Below are positions 1-8,845 of a stretch of DNA of 64,000 bases, piece after piece (position 1 is the stretch's first letter; each line of letters starts with the position of its first letter). Position numbers and translations under genes: made by a program. Below the pieces are notes generated by a model. It had not been told where the DNA came from, ran no database searches, and was given only the letters and a program-made list of their open reading frames with translations. The DNA is from Gammaproteobacteria bacterium. GTDB taxonomy: Bacteria; Pseudomonadota; Gammaproteobacteria; Nevskiales; Nevskiaceae. Location of the stretch: contig JAHZLQ010000042.1 in NCBI GenBank assembly GCA_022599775.1, positions 1-64,000 of the forward strand. Direction: 5' to 3'.

Positions 1-170
1 ACCGACGGCCATGCCTCCGGCAGAAACCGCGATTGCTCGTCAGATGTCGCCTCAAGTCGATCCACCCACTCAGACTATCGACTCTCCTCTGCGATGTCCA
101 GCAGACTTGTGGGACAAGCTCAGCGCAAGCGGGCGAGGGTAAGTCGGCATCACGCGGCGCGGGATTCACG

Positions 171-1208
171 TTAACGCGAACGGTTGCTGCGCCCGCGCGC
201 GCCTCGGCCGGCGTGTTTGTCACCCGGTCGCTGGCCCGTCAGCGTGTCGGAGCGCGTGCGCTCCAACTCGTGCAGCAGTGCGTGGTAATGCGTCAGCCGA
301 ACCGCGCCCACCGCCTCGCGCACTGCGCAGCCGGGCTCCTGGTCATGCCGACAGTTCGCGAAACGGCAGTTCTGCGCCAGCTCCGCCACATCATCGAAGC
401 CCGCGTCCGTCAGGGTTTCCGCACCGGTCAGGCGCAGGCCGCGCATGCCCGGCGTGTCGATCAGACAACCGCCGTCCGGCAGGCGGTACATGGATCGCGC
501 CGTGGTGGTGTGGCGGCCGCGACCGTCGTAGGCGCGTGTGGCCTGGGTGAGCTGATCCGAGCCCGCCAGCGCATTGGTCAGCGTGGACTTGCCCACGCCG
601 GAAGAACCCAGCAAGACCAGCGTGCGGCCCGGCGCCGCGTAGCGCCGCAGTTCATTCACGGCCTCGGCGCTGCGCGCGTTGATCGCATGCACCGGCACTT
701 CATCGCCGACCATGGCCTGAATCTCGGCCTGGCGTTGCTCCGCTTCATCGCACTGATCGCGTTTGCTCAGCACCACCACCGGGGACACGCCGCCACGCCG
801 CACCAGCATCAGATAGCGTTGCAGACGGTGGGGTGCCCAGTCGCCGTCCAGACCCATCACCAGCAATGCCAGATCGATATGCGCCGCCACCACCTGTGTG
901 CCGCCTTCCTTGGACGGACGGCTGATCAAGCCGCGACGCGGCAGATGCAGGCGCAACCTGTTCTCGGTGTCGAGACCCGCCCAATCACCGACCGCCAAGG
1001 CATCGCCATCGGACTTCAATTGCGCCAGATAGCTGGAGTACAGCGTCGCGTCGATCAGCTGTTCGCCGTCGTCCACGCGCGCCTGGCTGCGCTGTGGCTC
1101 CACCACGCGCACCAGCCGCAACTCGGGCCGGCCCAGCGCCAGGGCGTCCCGCCGCACCGCTTCATTCAAGCCCAGTGCCTGCAACGCGGAATCGGAACTC
1201 AGTTGCAT
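171..1208 (-). CDS. rsgA: Ribosome small subunit-dependent GTPase RsgA
   Basis: This is a circularly permuted GTPase that acts late in 30S ribosomal subunit assembly in the cytoplasm. The 345-residue protein has an N-terminal OB-like region (about 30-90). The GTPase motifs come in permuted order: G4 SKRD at 148-151, then the P-loop GSSGVGKST at 201-209, then DTPG at 251-254. A C-terminal zinc knuckle follows with Cys281, Cys286, His288 and Cys294. Length and motif order match the family. The C-terminal tail is rich in Arg and Gly, plausible for rRNA binding. It is transcribed away from the cysteine-cluster gene at 1313, so the two are divergent. Confidence 0.95.
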   Translation of the reverse strand: MQLSSDSALQALGLNEAVRRDALALGRPELRLVRVVEPQRSQARVDDGEQLIDATLYSSYLAQLKSDGDALAVGDWAGLDTENRLRLHLPRRGLISRPSKEGGTQVVAAHIDLALLVMGLDGDWAPHRLQRYLMLVRRGGVSPVVVLSKRDQCDEAEQRQAEIQAMVGDEVPVHAINARSAEAVNELRRYAAPGRTLVLLGSSGVGKSTLTNALAGSDQLTQATRAYDGRGRHTTTARSMYRLPDGGCLIDTPGMRGLRLTGAETLTDAGFDDVAELAQNCRFANCRHDQEPGCAVREAVGAVRLTHYHALLHELERTRSDTLTGQRPGDKHAGRGARGRSNRSR

Positions 1209-1312
1209 CGGGTGTCAGGCATAAGCGGGCGCGAAGAGGGTGTTGGCGGTCACTGTACAGCCTGCGCGCTGCGCGCCACCATGTGCCCGGCCTTACAGCG
1301 CCCCGAAAACCA

Positions 1313-1570
1313 ATGGATTGCCGTCCGGCCTGCGCCGCCTGCTGCATCGCGCCCTCGATCAGCTCACCAATTCCCGGAATGCCGCAGGGCAAGCCGGCCG
1401 GCGTGCCTTGCGTGCAACTGGACGAAGACCTGCGCTGCAAACTGTTTGGCGACCCGCGCCGCCCCGGCGTCTGCGGTGGGCTGCGGCCGCAAGCCGCGAT
1501 GTGTGGCACGGATCGTTGGCACGCGTTGCGGTACTTGGATGCACTGGAGCGCGCCACGCGCCCCGGCTGA
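1313..1570 (+). CDS. YkgJ-family cysteine cluster protein
   Basis: A small protein of 85 residues that begins with a dense cysteine cluster (Cys3, Cys7, Cys10, Cys11, CxxxCxxCC pattern). Further cysteines follow at about 33, 42, 54 and 64. This arrangement is typical of the YkgJ family (putative Fe-S or zinc proteins of unknown biochemical role). I chose the ATG at 1313 because the family starts just before the first cysteines; the reading frame is open further upstream but that part has no family features. No clear ribosome-binding site is seen. It is divergent from rsgA with about 100 bases between them. Confidence 0.75.
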   Translation: MDCRPACAACCIAPSISSPIPGMPQGKPAGVPCVQLDEDLRCKLFGDPRRPGVCGGLRPQAAMCGTDRWHALRYLDALERATRPG

Positions 1571-1685
1571 ATGACTCCGCGCTGCCCTTGGCAGCATCCA
1601 AGTCACTCTGCTGATTGGGTTTTTCAGAGGAATCGGCGCAGCATTTGCATAGCTTGAACCTGTCGATGACGCAGGAGTCCGAACG

Positions 1686-2375
1686 ATGCAATCGCCCGAT
1701 TTCGCACGCTTTGACACCCAGAGTCTGGCACCCGCCGACTTGGTCTTCCTGTTCGAACGCTTCCCGGCGCCGAACGTGGATGCGGTGGAAGCCGCGCGCC
1801 GCGTCATCGAACAGCCCAGTACACTGGAATCCCTGCTCGAATCGCGATTCGTGGTCAAGGCCGTGCTCGAACCGGACTCGGCCAGCCTGTCCGTGTCTCC
1901 GCGGCTGTTCTTCAATGTTTTGCTGCGTCACTGCCTGCCGGGCCGCCGCGAGGCGGCCGAACGCGAAGCCCTCAACTACCTCGCCAACGTGCTCGCACTG
2001 TTCGTCCGTACGGACCGGCTCTATCGCGTGCAAGCCGGAGACGGCCAGGCCCACGAATATCTGGTTGACCTGGTGGCTGAAGCCGCTGATGCCAATCCGG
2101 AACGCCAGTTCCTGGTCTGCACCCACATCGGCAACTACGCGATGTTCCTGTCCGGCGTGTGCGCGCCGTGGATCGAGCATCGCCGCCGCTATCGCCGCCG
2201 CCCGCTGTCGCTGGACTATTACCGCGGCATGGGTCGCAGCTACTACGCCAGCGCCGCCCGCCATCCTCGAGCGCAGGACCTGCACCTGCGCGGCGTCTTC
2301 GGACAACTCTCGCAGCGCTTCGACTACTACCGCAGCGGCCTGGAACGCTTGTCCCAACGCGCCTGGGCCGCCTGA
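1686..2375 (+). CDS. Conserved-looking protein of unknown function
   Basis: I do not recognise the family. The 229-residue protein has no signal peptide and no clear membrane span. It is rich in Arg and aromatic residues, with a conspicuous basic run around 168-174 followed by several tyrosines. It looks alpha-helical and cytoplasmic. The start is well supported by an AGGAG motif 8 bases before the ATG. Codon use is like its neighbours (GC-rich third positions), so it is likely a real gene. It stands alone between the cysteine-cluster gene and a 327-base non-coding stretch. Confidence 0.7.
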   Translation: MQSPDFARFDTQSLAPADLVFLFERFPAPNVDAVEAARRVIEQPSTLESLLESRFVVKAVLEPDSASLSVSPRLFFNVLLRHCLPGRREAAEREALNYLANVLALFVRTDRLYRVQAGDGQAHEYLVDLVAEAADANPERQFLVCTHIGNYAMFLSGVCAPWIEHRRRYRRRPLSLDYYRGMGRSYYASAARHPRAQDLHLRGVFGQLSQRFDYYRSGLERLSQRAWAA

Positions 2376-2702
2376 TTGCGGCGCTCCAAGCGGGCCTCCG
2401 CGAAGCCGCAGGAGGCAGTGACGATGGATTGGTGCGATATCAGGGGGACAGGCACTTTCTGGGCCGTCACCTGAAGTTCCGTCCCATCTGTTGGGACGGT
2501 GGCGCCCGAGCCCTGTCTTGTTGTTGTCGGAATCGTTCCGGAACGCGCCAGCTGATGGGTCTCTACGGCGTTTCGAGCCTCACAGTGTGATGGGTTCGGC
2601 AGTTCATTGCCGAACAAACCGGCGAATGGCACGGAGATTGAAGGTTTCTTGCCCCGTAGATCACCTGATTTGAGCGGAAACGCTGGGGTGGAGGGAGCGG
2701 AC
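2376..2702. other. Non-coding stretch with repeat-like motif and hairpins
   Basis: No gene is seen in these 327 bases. The stretch GGGGGACAGGCACTTTCTGG at 2443-2462 resembles sequences that often flank IS200/RAYT-type transposases and REP elements, so it may be a remnant of one. A short hairpin GTCCCA/TGGGAC lies at 2481-2497 and a perfect 7-bp stem GTTCGGC/GCCGAAC at 2594-2615. The second hairpin would fall in the leader of the next gene. Local base composition is somewhat less GC-rich than the surrounding genes. Confidence 0.35.
2594..2615. other. Perfect 7-bp inverted repeat upstream of the secreted propeller-like gene
   Basis: GTTCGGC at 2594-2600 pairs with GCCGAAC at 2609-2615 around an 8-base loop. 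It sits 88 bases before the ATG at 2703. There is no U tract after it, so it is a weak terminator candidate. It could equally be an operator or leader hairpin. Confidence 0.3.
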
Positions 2703-4055
2703 ATGGTTGGGAAGATCAAGAAGCGTGGGCTGTCGTTGCTCGTAGTATCGGGTCTTGTCGGGGGTGTTCCGGCCGCTTCGGCCGACTATGTGTTGAAGGC
2801 CCCCATTCGGATCAGCTCCGCGCGCTTTCCCGCCATCGCGGCGTCGGCGGACGCTCAGGACGTGATGGTCAGCTGGTACACCCCGACCACGGCCGAGTTC
2901 CGGCGCAGCACCAACGGGGGTAACAGTTTCGGGCCGACACGGGTGGCCGTGGATGACCCGAGCATCCACGGGGACGGCGCCTGGTTCAACATGGTGTATG
3001 GAACGGTTCCGGTGTTCACGGTGGACGGCAGCGCGGCCTACCTCATGTCCGGGGTGACCCTGAAAACGGATGTGTATGCGCCGCCGCCGGGCTTGCCGCC
3101 GGGCCTGAATCGAAACACCCTGGGCGTCTACGACACGACCGGAACGAGTTCGTCGCCGGAGCAGGTCATCGCCGTGGTCAGCAACGGCTGTGAACTCGAT
3201 ACGCCGCTGGGTTGCGGAAGTCTGGGCGACTTCGAGTTCGTCAGCGACGATCTGGCGCAGCACTCGGCCAGTGTTTTTCAGTATTTCCAGCGCGAAGGCG
3301 ATCAGCAATCGGACATCATCGTGGTGCCCGGCGAAGGCGGTCGGTTGCACTTCGACAGCCCCATCAATTTGTCCGAAACGGTATTGGAAAGTCCCAACGG
3401 CCACGAAAGCGCTCCCAAAATCGCCACGGACGGAAGCGGCCAGAAACTGTTCGTGATCTGGAAAGAGACGTCGGGGGCTTCGGCCACCCGTTTTGCGCGT
3501 TCACTCGATGGCGGCAGCTCCTGGTCCCTGCTGCCCTCGAATACCGACAACGCCAGTGGGATCGGGCTGGACTATGCACGCACCGCCGGTACGCTGGTGC
3601 AGGCCTACCACACCGGCTTTTACTACGATCCCAGCAACCCCAGCCTGATCGTTGTGCGCACCAGCAGCGACGATGGCAATACCTTCGGCCCCGCGGTGAC
3701 GGTCGCCGAACCGCAGGATCTCGGCGGTGGCGATGTTGAGCAGGTGACCGGCCCGGTATTCATCGCCGTGTCGCGGGACGGGCAGACCATCGCGGTGCTG
3801 CACGCGGAAGAGTTTTGCGACAACGTGTTCGGCTGCATGGGTGGCAGCGGGGAGCCGTTTGACACCGTGCTCAGTGTCAGCGAAGACGGGGGGGCGAGCT
3901 TTCAGCGGCTCGGCGTCATCGCGCGGGGCAATTTCGCAAGCTACGACCTCGCCGTATCCGCGAACGGCGACCACATCCTGATCATAGCCGACCATGTTTC
4001 CGCGACAGGCCAGGAAGCGGCGGTATTCGTGCGGGCGGATCGGGTGTCTGACTGA
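2703..4055 (+). CDS. Secreted BNR/sialidase-like repeat protein
   Basis: The 450-residue protein starts with a signal peptide (basic residues, hydrophobic stretch, then AASA before about residue 28). The body contains several Asp-box-like repeats of the type S-x-DGG-x-S/T-F/W, for example STNGGNSF, SLDGGSSW, SSDDGNTF and SEDGGASF. Such repeats form turns in six-bladed sialidase-type propellers. No catalytic sialidase residues can be assigned by eye, so I call the fold and not an enzyme. The ATG at 2703 follows a strong GGAGGGAG site; the frame is open further upstream without any signal. The gene is monocistronic as far as can be seen. Confidence 0.7.
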   Translation: MVGKIKKRGLSLLVVSGLVGGVPAASADYVLKAPIRISSARFPAIAASADAQDVMVSWYTPTTAEFRRSTNGGNSFGPTRVAVDDPSIHGDGAWFNMVYGTVPVFTVDGSAAYLMSGVTLKTDVYAPPPGLPPGLNRNTLGVYDTTGTSSSPEQVIAVVSNGCELDTPLGCGSLGDFEFVSDDLAQHSASVFQYFQREGDQQSDIIVVPGEGGRLHFDSPINLSETVLESPNGHESAPKIATDGSGQKLFVIWKETSGASATRFARSLDGGSSWSLLPSNTDNASGIGLDYARTAGTLVQAYHTGFYYDPSNPSLIVVRTSSDDGNTFGPAVTVAEPQDLGGGDVEQVTGPVFIAVSRDGQTIAVLHAEEFCDNVFGCMGGSGEPFDTVLSVSEDGGASFQRLGVIARGNFASYDLAVSANGDHILIIADHVSATGQEAAVFVRADRVSD

Positions 4056-4509
4056 GCCCCAGTCCCGGCCCCGGTCGAAATAGCGGCCGTGCAAGCACGT
4101 CCTTGGAAATGGCGGTGACATAAGGCTCCATCCACGATCCGATGGATGCTGCTCATGTCCGGTCTTTTCCGCTATCACCGGCGCTGGCGCGTCGCTTCAA
4201 GCGGCTCAGGTACCCGCTCGCTTGGCTGCCGTGACGGCCAGCGGTCGGCTGAGCTATGGACAGAGGAACGGTCTGGATTCCGCGATGGATGTGGTGGTTT
4301 TTGCCGATGCATGGTGCAGAATGACGCAGCCACGGAACGGGGGCGCTGCTTGTGGCAAGTTTCGGGATGCTCATCTTCCGGGTTCGATACCGCTGCGGTC
4401 CCGTCGGCCGTTGTCTGAGCCGCCACGTTTTCTTCTTGGCTGCGCGCGGGGCTGCGGAAACCGGGATCGTGTGGGGCTACGTGCGCATTTGGAGTGAGGA
4501 ATAAACACA
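4056..4509. other. 454-base intergenic stretch without a recognisable gene
   Basis: Short open frames occur on both strands here, but none has a convincing start site, codon use or domain. The stretch most likely holds the end of the upstream transcript and the promoter of the lipoprotein operon beginning at 4510. I cannot assign a promoter with confidence. A GTGAGGAAT motif just before 4510 acts as the ribosome-binding site of that operon. Confidence 0.4.
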
Positions 4510-5184
4510 ATGAATCGATGTTCTGCACTGTGGTGCGGTGTCTTGCTGCTGGGACTTTCAGCTTGTGCGACGGAAAGCTCGCGCACGCTGGAGGTGCCGA
4601 AGGTCAATTCGGCGGCCACGGCCTCGGCTTACCAGGGCACACGCAGTCCGATCGCGGTGGGCAAGTTCGACAACCGTTCGAGCTATCTGCGCGGCATTTT
4701 TTCGGATGGCGTGGATCAGTTGGGTGGGCAGGCCAAGACCATACTGATTACGCATTTGCAGCAGACCGGGCGCTTCAACGTGCTGGACCGCGACAACATG
4801 GCCGAGATCGGCCAGGAAGCGAAGATTCGTGGCACCGCGCAAAGCCTGAAGGGCGCCAACTTCGTGGTGACGGGGGATGTGACGGAGTTCGGGCGCAAGC
4901 AGGTCGGTGACCAGCAGCTGTTCGGCATTCTGGGGCGCGGCAAGCAGCAGATCGCCTACGCCAAGGTCAACCTGAACATCGTCAACGTGCTGACTTCGGA
5001 GGTGGTCTACTCGTCTCAGGGCAGCGGTGAGTACAGCCTGTCCAATCGCGAGGTCGTCGGCTTCGGGGGCACCGCCAGCTACGACTCGACCCTGAATGGC
5101 AAGGTGCTGGATCTCGCAATCCGCGAGGCGGTGAACACGCTGGTGGCCAGTATCGATTCGGGGGCGTGGGACCCCGCGAAGTAG
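4510..5184 (+). CDS. CsgG/HfaB-family outer-membrane lipoprotein
   Basis: The 224-residue protein carries a lipoprotein signal ending LLGLSAC, with the lipidated Cys at 19. The middle has the CsgG-type core: a predicted periplasmic alpha/beta domain with FNVLDRDNMAEI and GANFVVTGDVTEFG, then alternating strands. CsgG relatives form oligomeric outer-membrane channels or accessory lipoproteins. There are no curli subunit genes here, so a curli role is not implied. It is the first of three lipoprotein genes on the plus strand, followed after 37 bases by a DUF4810 gene and then DUF799. This triplet is a recurring arrangement in proteobacteria, and the products probably work together in the outer membrane. 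Confidence 0.88.
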   Translation: MNRCSALWCGVLLLGLSACATESSRTLEVPKVNSAATASAYQGTRSPIAVGKFDNRSSYLRGIFSDGVDQLGGQAKTILITHLQQTGRFNVLDRDNMAEIGQEAKIRGTAQSLKGANFVVTGDVTEFGRKQVGDQQLFGILGRGKQQIAYAKVNLNIVNVLTSEVVYSSQGSGEYSLSNREVVGFGGTASYDSTLNGKVLDLAIREAVNTLVASIDSGAWDPAK

Positions 5185-5221
5185 CGCAGAACGGTCTGGA
5201 AAATCGAACGGGGAACAAGGA

Positions 5222-5578
5222 ATGAAACGGGGATTGCATCAGCGCTGGGCGGCCGCCGTGGGCGCTCTGGCGCTAGTGGCGTGCGCGGAGCAGACGCCGC
5301 CGCTTTATCACTGGGACGAATATCAGCCCCAGGTTTATCAGTACTTCAAGGGCGACGGCAGCAGCGAGCAGGAGCAGATCGGCAAGCTGGAGGCGAGCGC
5401 GCAGCGGGCCCTGGCCAAGGGTGAGGCCCTGCCACCCGGTTTCCATGCGCATCTGGGGCTTTTGTATCTCAAGGCGGGAAACAGCGACAGCGCACGCGAG
5501 GCCTTTCTGGCTGAACAGACCGAATTCCCTGAATCCATGGCCTACATGGATTTCCTGCTGAAAAATTTCAAGAACTGA
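5222..5578 (+). CDS. DUF4810 lipoprotein
   Basis: A 118-residue lipoprotein with a lipobox ending LVAC (Cys21). The mature part has a conserved-looking aromatic start (LYHWDEYQPQVYQYF). Two helices follow that resemble a TPR-like hairpin (HAHLGLLYLKAGNSDSAREAF). This matches DUF4810 in size and layout. It sits between the CsgG-like gene and the DUF799 gene with short spacers (37 and 12 bases), which suggests a single transcript. Its function is unknown; an accessory role in assembling the CsgG-like oligomer is an inference from context. Confidence 0.85.
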   Translation: MKRGLHQRWAAAVGALALVACAEQTPPLYHWDEYQPQVYQYFKGDGSSEQEQIGKLEASAQRALAKGEALPPGFHAHLGLLYLKAGNSDSAREAFLAEQTEFPESMAYMDFLLKNFKN

Positions 5579-5590
5579 TCGGGGGCGATC

Positions 5591-6256
5591 ATGAGTGTTC
5601 TGCGTTCGGGGGCGGCGGGGCTGGTCCTGCTGGGTTCGGTATTGGCGACGGGCTGTGCGAGCACGCCGAAATCCTACGATTACACGGCGTTCAAGCAGAG
5701 CCGGCCGCGCTCCATTCTGGTGTTGCCGCCGACCAACGGTACGCCGGAAGTAACGGCCAGTTACGGCATGCTTTCGCAAATGACCTTGCCGCTGGCGGAG
5801 TCCGGCTACTACGTACTGCCGGTGACGCTGGTGGACGAAACCTTCCGTCAGAACGGTCTAACGCAGCCCGAGGATATCGCGGCGCTGCCGCTCACCAAGC
5901 TGGAGGAGATCTTCGGCGCGGACGCGGCCTTGTACGTCAATATCACCAAGTACGGTACGGTCTACGTGCTGCTCAACAGCGAGAGCGTGGTGACGGCGGA
6001 GGCACGCCTGATCGACTTGCGTAGCGGCGCGACGTTGTGGGAGGGCAGCGCGTCGGCGTCCAGCGCGGAAAGTCGCGGTGCCACCTCCGGTGGACTGGTT
6101 GGCCTGTTGGTGGCGGCGGTCGTCAATCAGATCGCCGACAATCTCGCAGACGCCAGCCATCGGGTTGCCGCCACGACCAGCCAGCGCCTGCTGTCGGCGG
6201 GGCAGCCGGGCGGTATCCTCTATGGACCGCGATCACCGAAGTACCAGACGCAATAG
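5591..6256 (+). CDS. DUF799 (GNA1162-like) lipoprotein
   Basis: A 221-residue lipoprotein with lipobox LATGC (Cys22). The mature domain includes RSILVLPPTN and AALPLTKLEEIFGADAALYVNITKYG, typical of the DUF799 family. GNA1162 of Neisseria is a member with a fold like that of outer-membrane lipoproteins of the TolB N-domain type. A Gly/Ser-rich turn near 165-172 precedes a hydrophobic helix. It closes the three-lipoprotein operon. The molecular role is unproven in the family. Confidence 0.85.
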   Translation: MSVLRSGAAGLVLLGSVLATGCASTPKSYDYTAFKQSRPRSILVLPPTNGTPEVTASYGMLSQMTLPLAESGYYVLPVTLVDETFRQNGLTQPEDIAALPLTKLEEIFGADAALYVNITKYGTVYVLLNSESVVTAEARLIDLRSGATLWEGSASASSAESRGATSGGLVGLLVAAVVNQIADNLADASHRVAATTSQRLLSAGQPGGILYGPRSPKYQTQ

Positions 6257-6569
6257 GCCGCGAAGGCGCCCGATTGATTTCCCATTGTGGCTCTCCGGGC
6301 AATCAGGCCTGGGCGTGTCGTCGGCGCGTGCAGCGCGTACGGCTGAGTCTGGATGGCGCTCCGCGCCTGATGCCGCACGATTGACGTGAGCGGCGACGGC
6401 GAGCGGCGATGAGCTTTTCGCCAGAAACGCCCGCACCGATTCGACGAACACGCGGGTCGCCCAGCGAGTGCATGACCCGGGCCGGCACCTTCAACCTCGC
6501 GGACCGCCTCCGGTGCCGGATGCCGCCGGCATTGTCGCTTTTTGCCGCCCCTGCACCGGTTTTGCGAAT
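6257..6569. other. Intergenic stretch between convergent genes
   Basis: These 313 bases separate the end of the lipoprotein operon from the end of mgtE on the other strand. I see no gene, and no hairpin with a T tract that could be called a terminator with confidence. Confidence 0.35.
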
Positions 6570-7919
6570 TCAAAGCAGAATCAGCGCACCGAGGCCGAGG
6601 AACACGAAGAAGCCGATAACGTCGGTAATCGTGGTCAGTATCACGCTGCCGGCCAGGGCAGGGTCGATGCTGAGTTTCTTCAGCAACAGCGGAATCGTCA
6701 CGCCGGCGAGCGCGGCGCAGAGCTGGTTGAACAGCATCGCCAGTGCGATCACGAGTGACAGCAGCGGGTTGCCGAACCAGAACAGCGTGATCGCGGCGAC
6801 CACCAGCGCCCACAGCAGGCCGTTGATGGCGGCAACCGACAGCTCCTTGCGTAGCAGCGCCTTGGCGCTGCCGCCACCGATCTGGCCGAGGGCGAGGCCA
6901 CGCACCATCAGCGTCAGCGTCTGACTGCCGCCGATGCCGCCCATGCTGGCAACGATCGGCATCAGCACCGCCAGCGCCACCGCCTGGCTGATCGTGGCCT
7001 CGAACAGGCCGACCACCCAGGACGCCATGAACGCCGTGGCCAGGTTGATGCCGAGCCACAGGGCGCGACGCCGTGCGGCACCACGCACAGGCGCGTAGAT
7101 GTCCTCCTCTTCGTCGAGGCCGGCCATGCGCATCATGCGCTGCTCGGCCTCGTCCCGAATCACGTCGACCACGTCATCGATGGTGATACGGCCGACCAGC
7201 ATGCCCTTGTCCCCGACCACCGGCGCGGACACCAGGTCGAGATTCTCGAAGTGCTTGGCGACTTCGCGGTCCGACATGTCCACGGTCAGCGGATCGCGTT
7301 CACGTTCCATTACGTCGCGGACCTGGCGGCCGGCATCCAGCGTCAATATCCGGTCCAGAGACAGTGCGCCGAGGTAGTGACCGTAGCGGTCCACCACGTA
7401 CAGGCAATCAGTGGAGTCCGGCAGTTCACCGCGCAGGTGCAGGTAGCGCGCCACCACCTCCAGCGACACGTCCGGACGCACCGTCACCGTGTCGGTGTTC
7501 ATCAGGCCGCCGGCGGTGTCCGGCTCGTAGCCCATGACCTGTTCGAGGCGCGCGCGGTCGCGGGTGTCCATCGACTGCAGGATCTGCTGCGTGACGGTTT
7601 CCGGGAGGTCCTCGACGAAGTCGGCGAGGTCGTCGATGTCCAGGTCTTCGGCGGCGGCGACGATCTGGCCGACGTCCATCGTCCGCATCAGGCCTTCGCG
7701 CACTTCGTCGCCGAGGTGCAGCAGTACTTCGCCGCGGTCTTCCGGATCGATCACACCCCACAGCACTTCGCGCGGCGATGGCGGCAAGGATTCGAGCAGC
7801 CGTCCGATTTCGGCGGGACTCAGTGCGTGCAGCGAGCGCTGCACCGCGTTCATGGCACCGCTGTCCAGCGCCTGTCGCAGCCGGCCCAGCCTGTCTTCGT
7901 AGTCGTTCTTTTCGGCCAT
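6570..7919 (-). CDS. mgtE: Magnesium transporter MgtE
   Basis: A 449-residue Mg2+ channel of the inner membrane. Residues ~1-130 form the acidic superhelical N domain (LESLPPSPREVLWGVIDPEDRGEVL). Residues ~130-255 are a CBS-domain pair (TVRPDVSLEVVARYL, VSAPVVGDKGMLVGRITIDDV). The last ~180 residues have five membrane segments, including the pore region with PIVASMGGIGGSQTLTLMVR. The cytosolic domains sense Mg2+ and gate the pore in studied members. I chose the ATG at 7919 (MAEKND); the open frame extends further but without features. It is transcribed alone. Confidence 0.95.
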   Translation of the reverse strand: MAEKNDYEDRLGRLRQALDSGAMNAVQRSLHALSPAEIGRLLESLPPSPREVLWGVIDPEDRGEVLLHLGDEVREGLMRTMDVGQIVAAAEDLDIDDLADFVEDLPETVTQQILQSMDTRDRARLEQVMGYEPDTAGGLMNTDTVTVRPDVSLEVVARYLHLRGELPDSTDCLYVVDRYGHYLGALSLDRILTLDAGRQVRDVMERERDPLTVDMSDREVAKHFENLDLVSAPVVGDKGMLVGRITIDDVVDVIRDEAEQRMMRMAGLDEEEDIYAPVRGAARRRALWLGINLATAFMASWVVGLFEATISQAVALAVLMPIVASMGGIGGSQTLTLMVRGLALGQIGGGSAKALLRKELSVAAINGLLWALVVAAITLFWFGNPLLSLVIALAMLFNQLCAALAGVTIPLLLKKLSIDPALAGSVILTTITDVIGFFVFLGLGALILL

Positions 7920-8040
7920 GGTTCGCGTCAGATCGCCTTGCAACCCCGCTCGGCTACCGCAGGGCGAGCCCGGTATAGCGTGTGCCGATGAACCTATCCG
8001 GAATGTTGCCCGCTGGGAAGGTGTGGCGGTTCGCCCCGGC

Positions 8041-8763
8041 TCATCGGACCTCTGGCCGCAGACTGAAGCCGGTTGCACGCCAAGCGTATCCGGTCAGCGG
8101 ATAGGCCGTCACCATCAGCAGCGCGTACAGCCATTCGATCGCGTTGAGCAGGCGGTGCCGGTCGTCCACGACGAACTGCAACGGCAGGCTCGCCAGACCC
8201 AGGCCCAGCAGCAGACCGCAGAGTATCAACCAGCCACGCTGGATGTGGTTCGAGACCCGCGGTTCGCCGACGAGCAGGCTGGCCAGCAGCATCTGCGCCA
8301 GTACCGTTCCGGAGAAATACAGATTGATCCCGTAGCGCCGCAGCCAACGATAGGTATCACCCTCCACGCCGAGAAATTCGATATACAGGGCCAGAAAGAC
8401 AGCGCCCACCGTGCCGCAGGCCAGCATCGCGTAGCGCCGCCGCCGGCGTGCCGGCACCAGTTGCCGCGACCAGGCAGCGCACAGCCACCAGTAACCGAAC
8501 AGCAAGCTTGTATACGGCAACATGCTCAGCTTGAACAGGTGATTGGCCCAGCCGTTTCTGACGGCGGCACTGATGGACGTGCAGCCCTGCCAATAGGGAA
8601 CGCAGGCCGGCGCCGTGCCTTGTGCGATCGAAACCGCATAGGCGAGGTGAACCGAGACCAGGGGGATCAGTGCAAGCAGGCAAGCCAGGCTCCACATGGC
8701 GCGAACGCCATGCTGCTGCTTTTTCGTCGCGCAGTCTTTGTTTGCAAGGCTTTGCTTTATCAT
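8041..8763 (-). CDS. Multispanning membrane protein, Frag1/DRAM/Sfk1-like
   Basis: The 240-residue protein has about six hydrophobic segments. Its first loop (TAPACVPYWQGCTSISAAVRNGWANHLFK) has two cysteines and is probably periplasmic. The layout resembles the Frag1/DRAM/Sfk1 (CWH43-like) family, but I make this call on topology and general look only. The ATG at 8763 has a GAGGA site about 8 bases upstream. The gene is divergent from the S46 peptidase gene that starts at 8846. A function cannot be stated. Confidence 0.65.
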   Translation of the reverse strand: MIKQSLANKDCATKKQQHGVRAMWSLACLLALIPLVSVHLAYAVSIAQGTAPACVPYWQGCTSISAAVRNGWANHLFKLSMLPYTSLLFGYWWLCAAWSRQLVPARRRRRYAMLACGTVGAVFLALYIEFLGVEGDTYRWLRRYGINLYFSGTVLAQMLLASLLVGEPRVSNHIQRGWLILCGLLLGLGLASLPLQFVVDDRHRLLNAIEWLYALLMVTAYPLTGYAWRATGFSLRPEVR

Positions 8764-8845
8764 CGGTCCATCCTCAACGCATCTGCGCCCCGATCACCGT
8801 TCCATCGACCGTCCCGTTCCCTTGTCTGTACGAGATTGCCTTCGA

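Noticed and set aside
33..1574. A 513-codon plus-strand frame across rsgA
   Set aside because: rsgA on the minus strand has all GTPase motifs and the zinc knuckle. The plus-strand frame carries no domain.
4146..4497. Overlapping short frames between the BNR-like gene and the lipoprotein operon
   Set aside because: None has a start site, codon bias or domain; they overlap one another on both strands.
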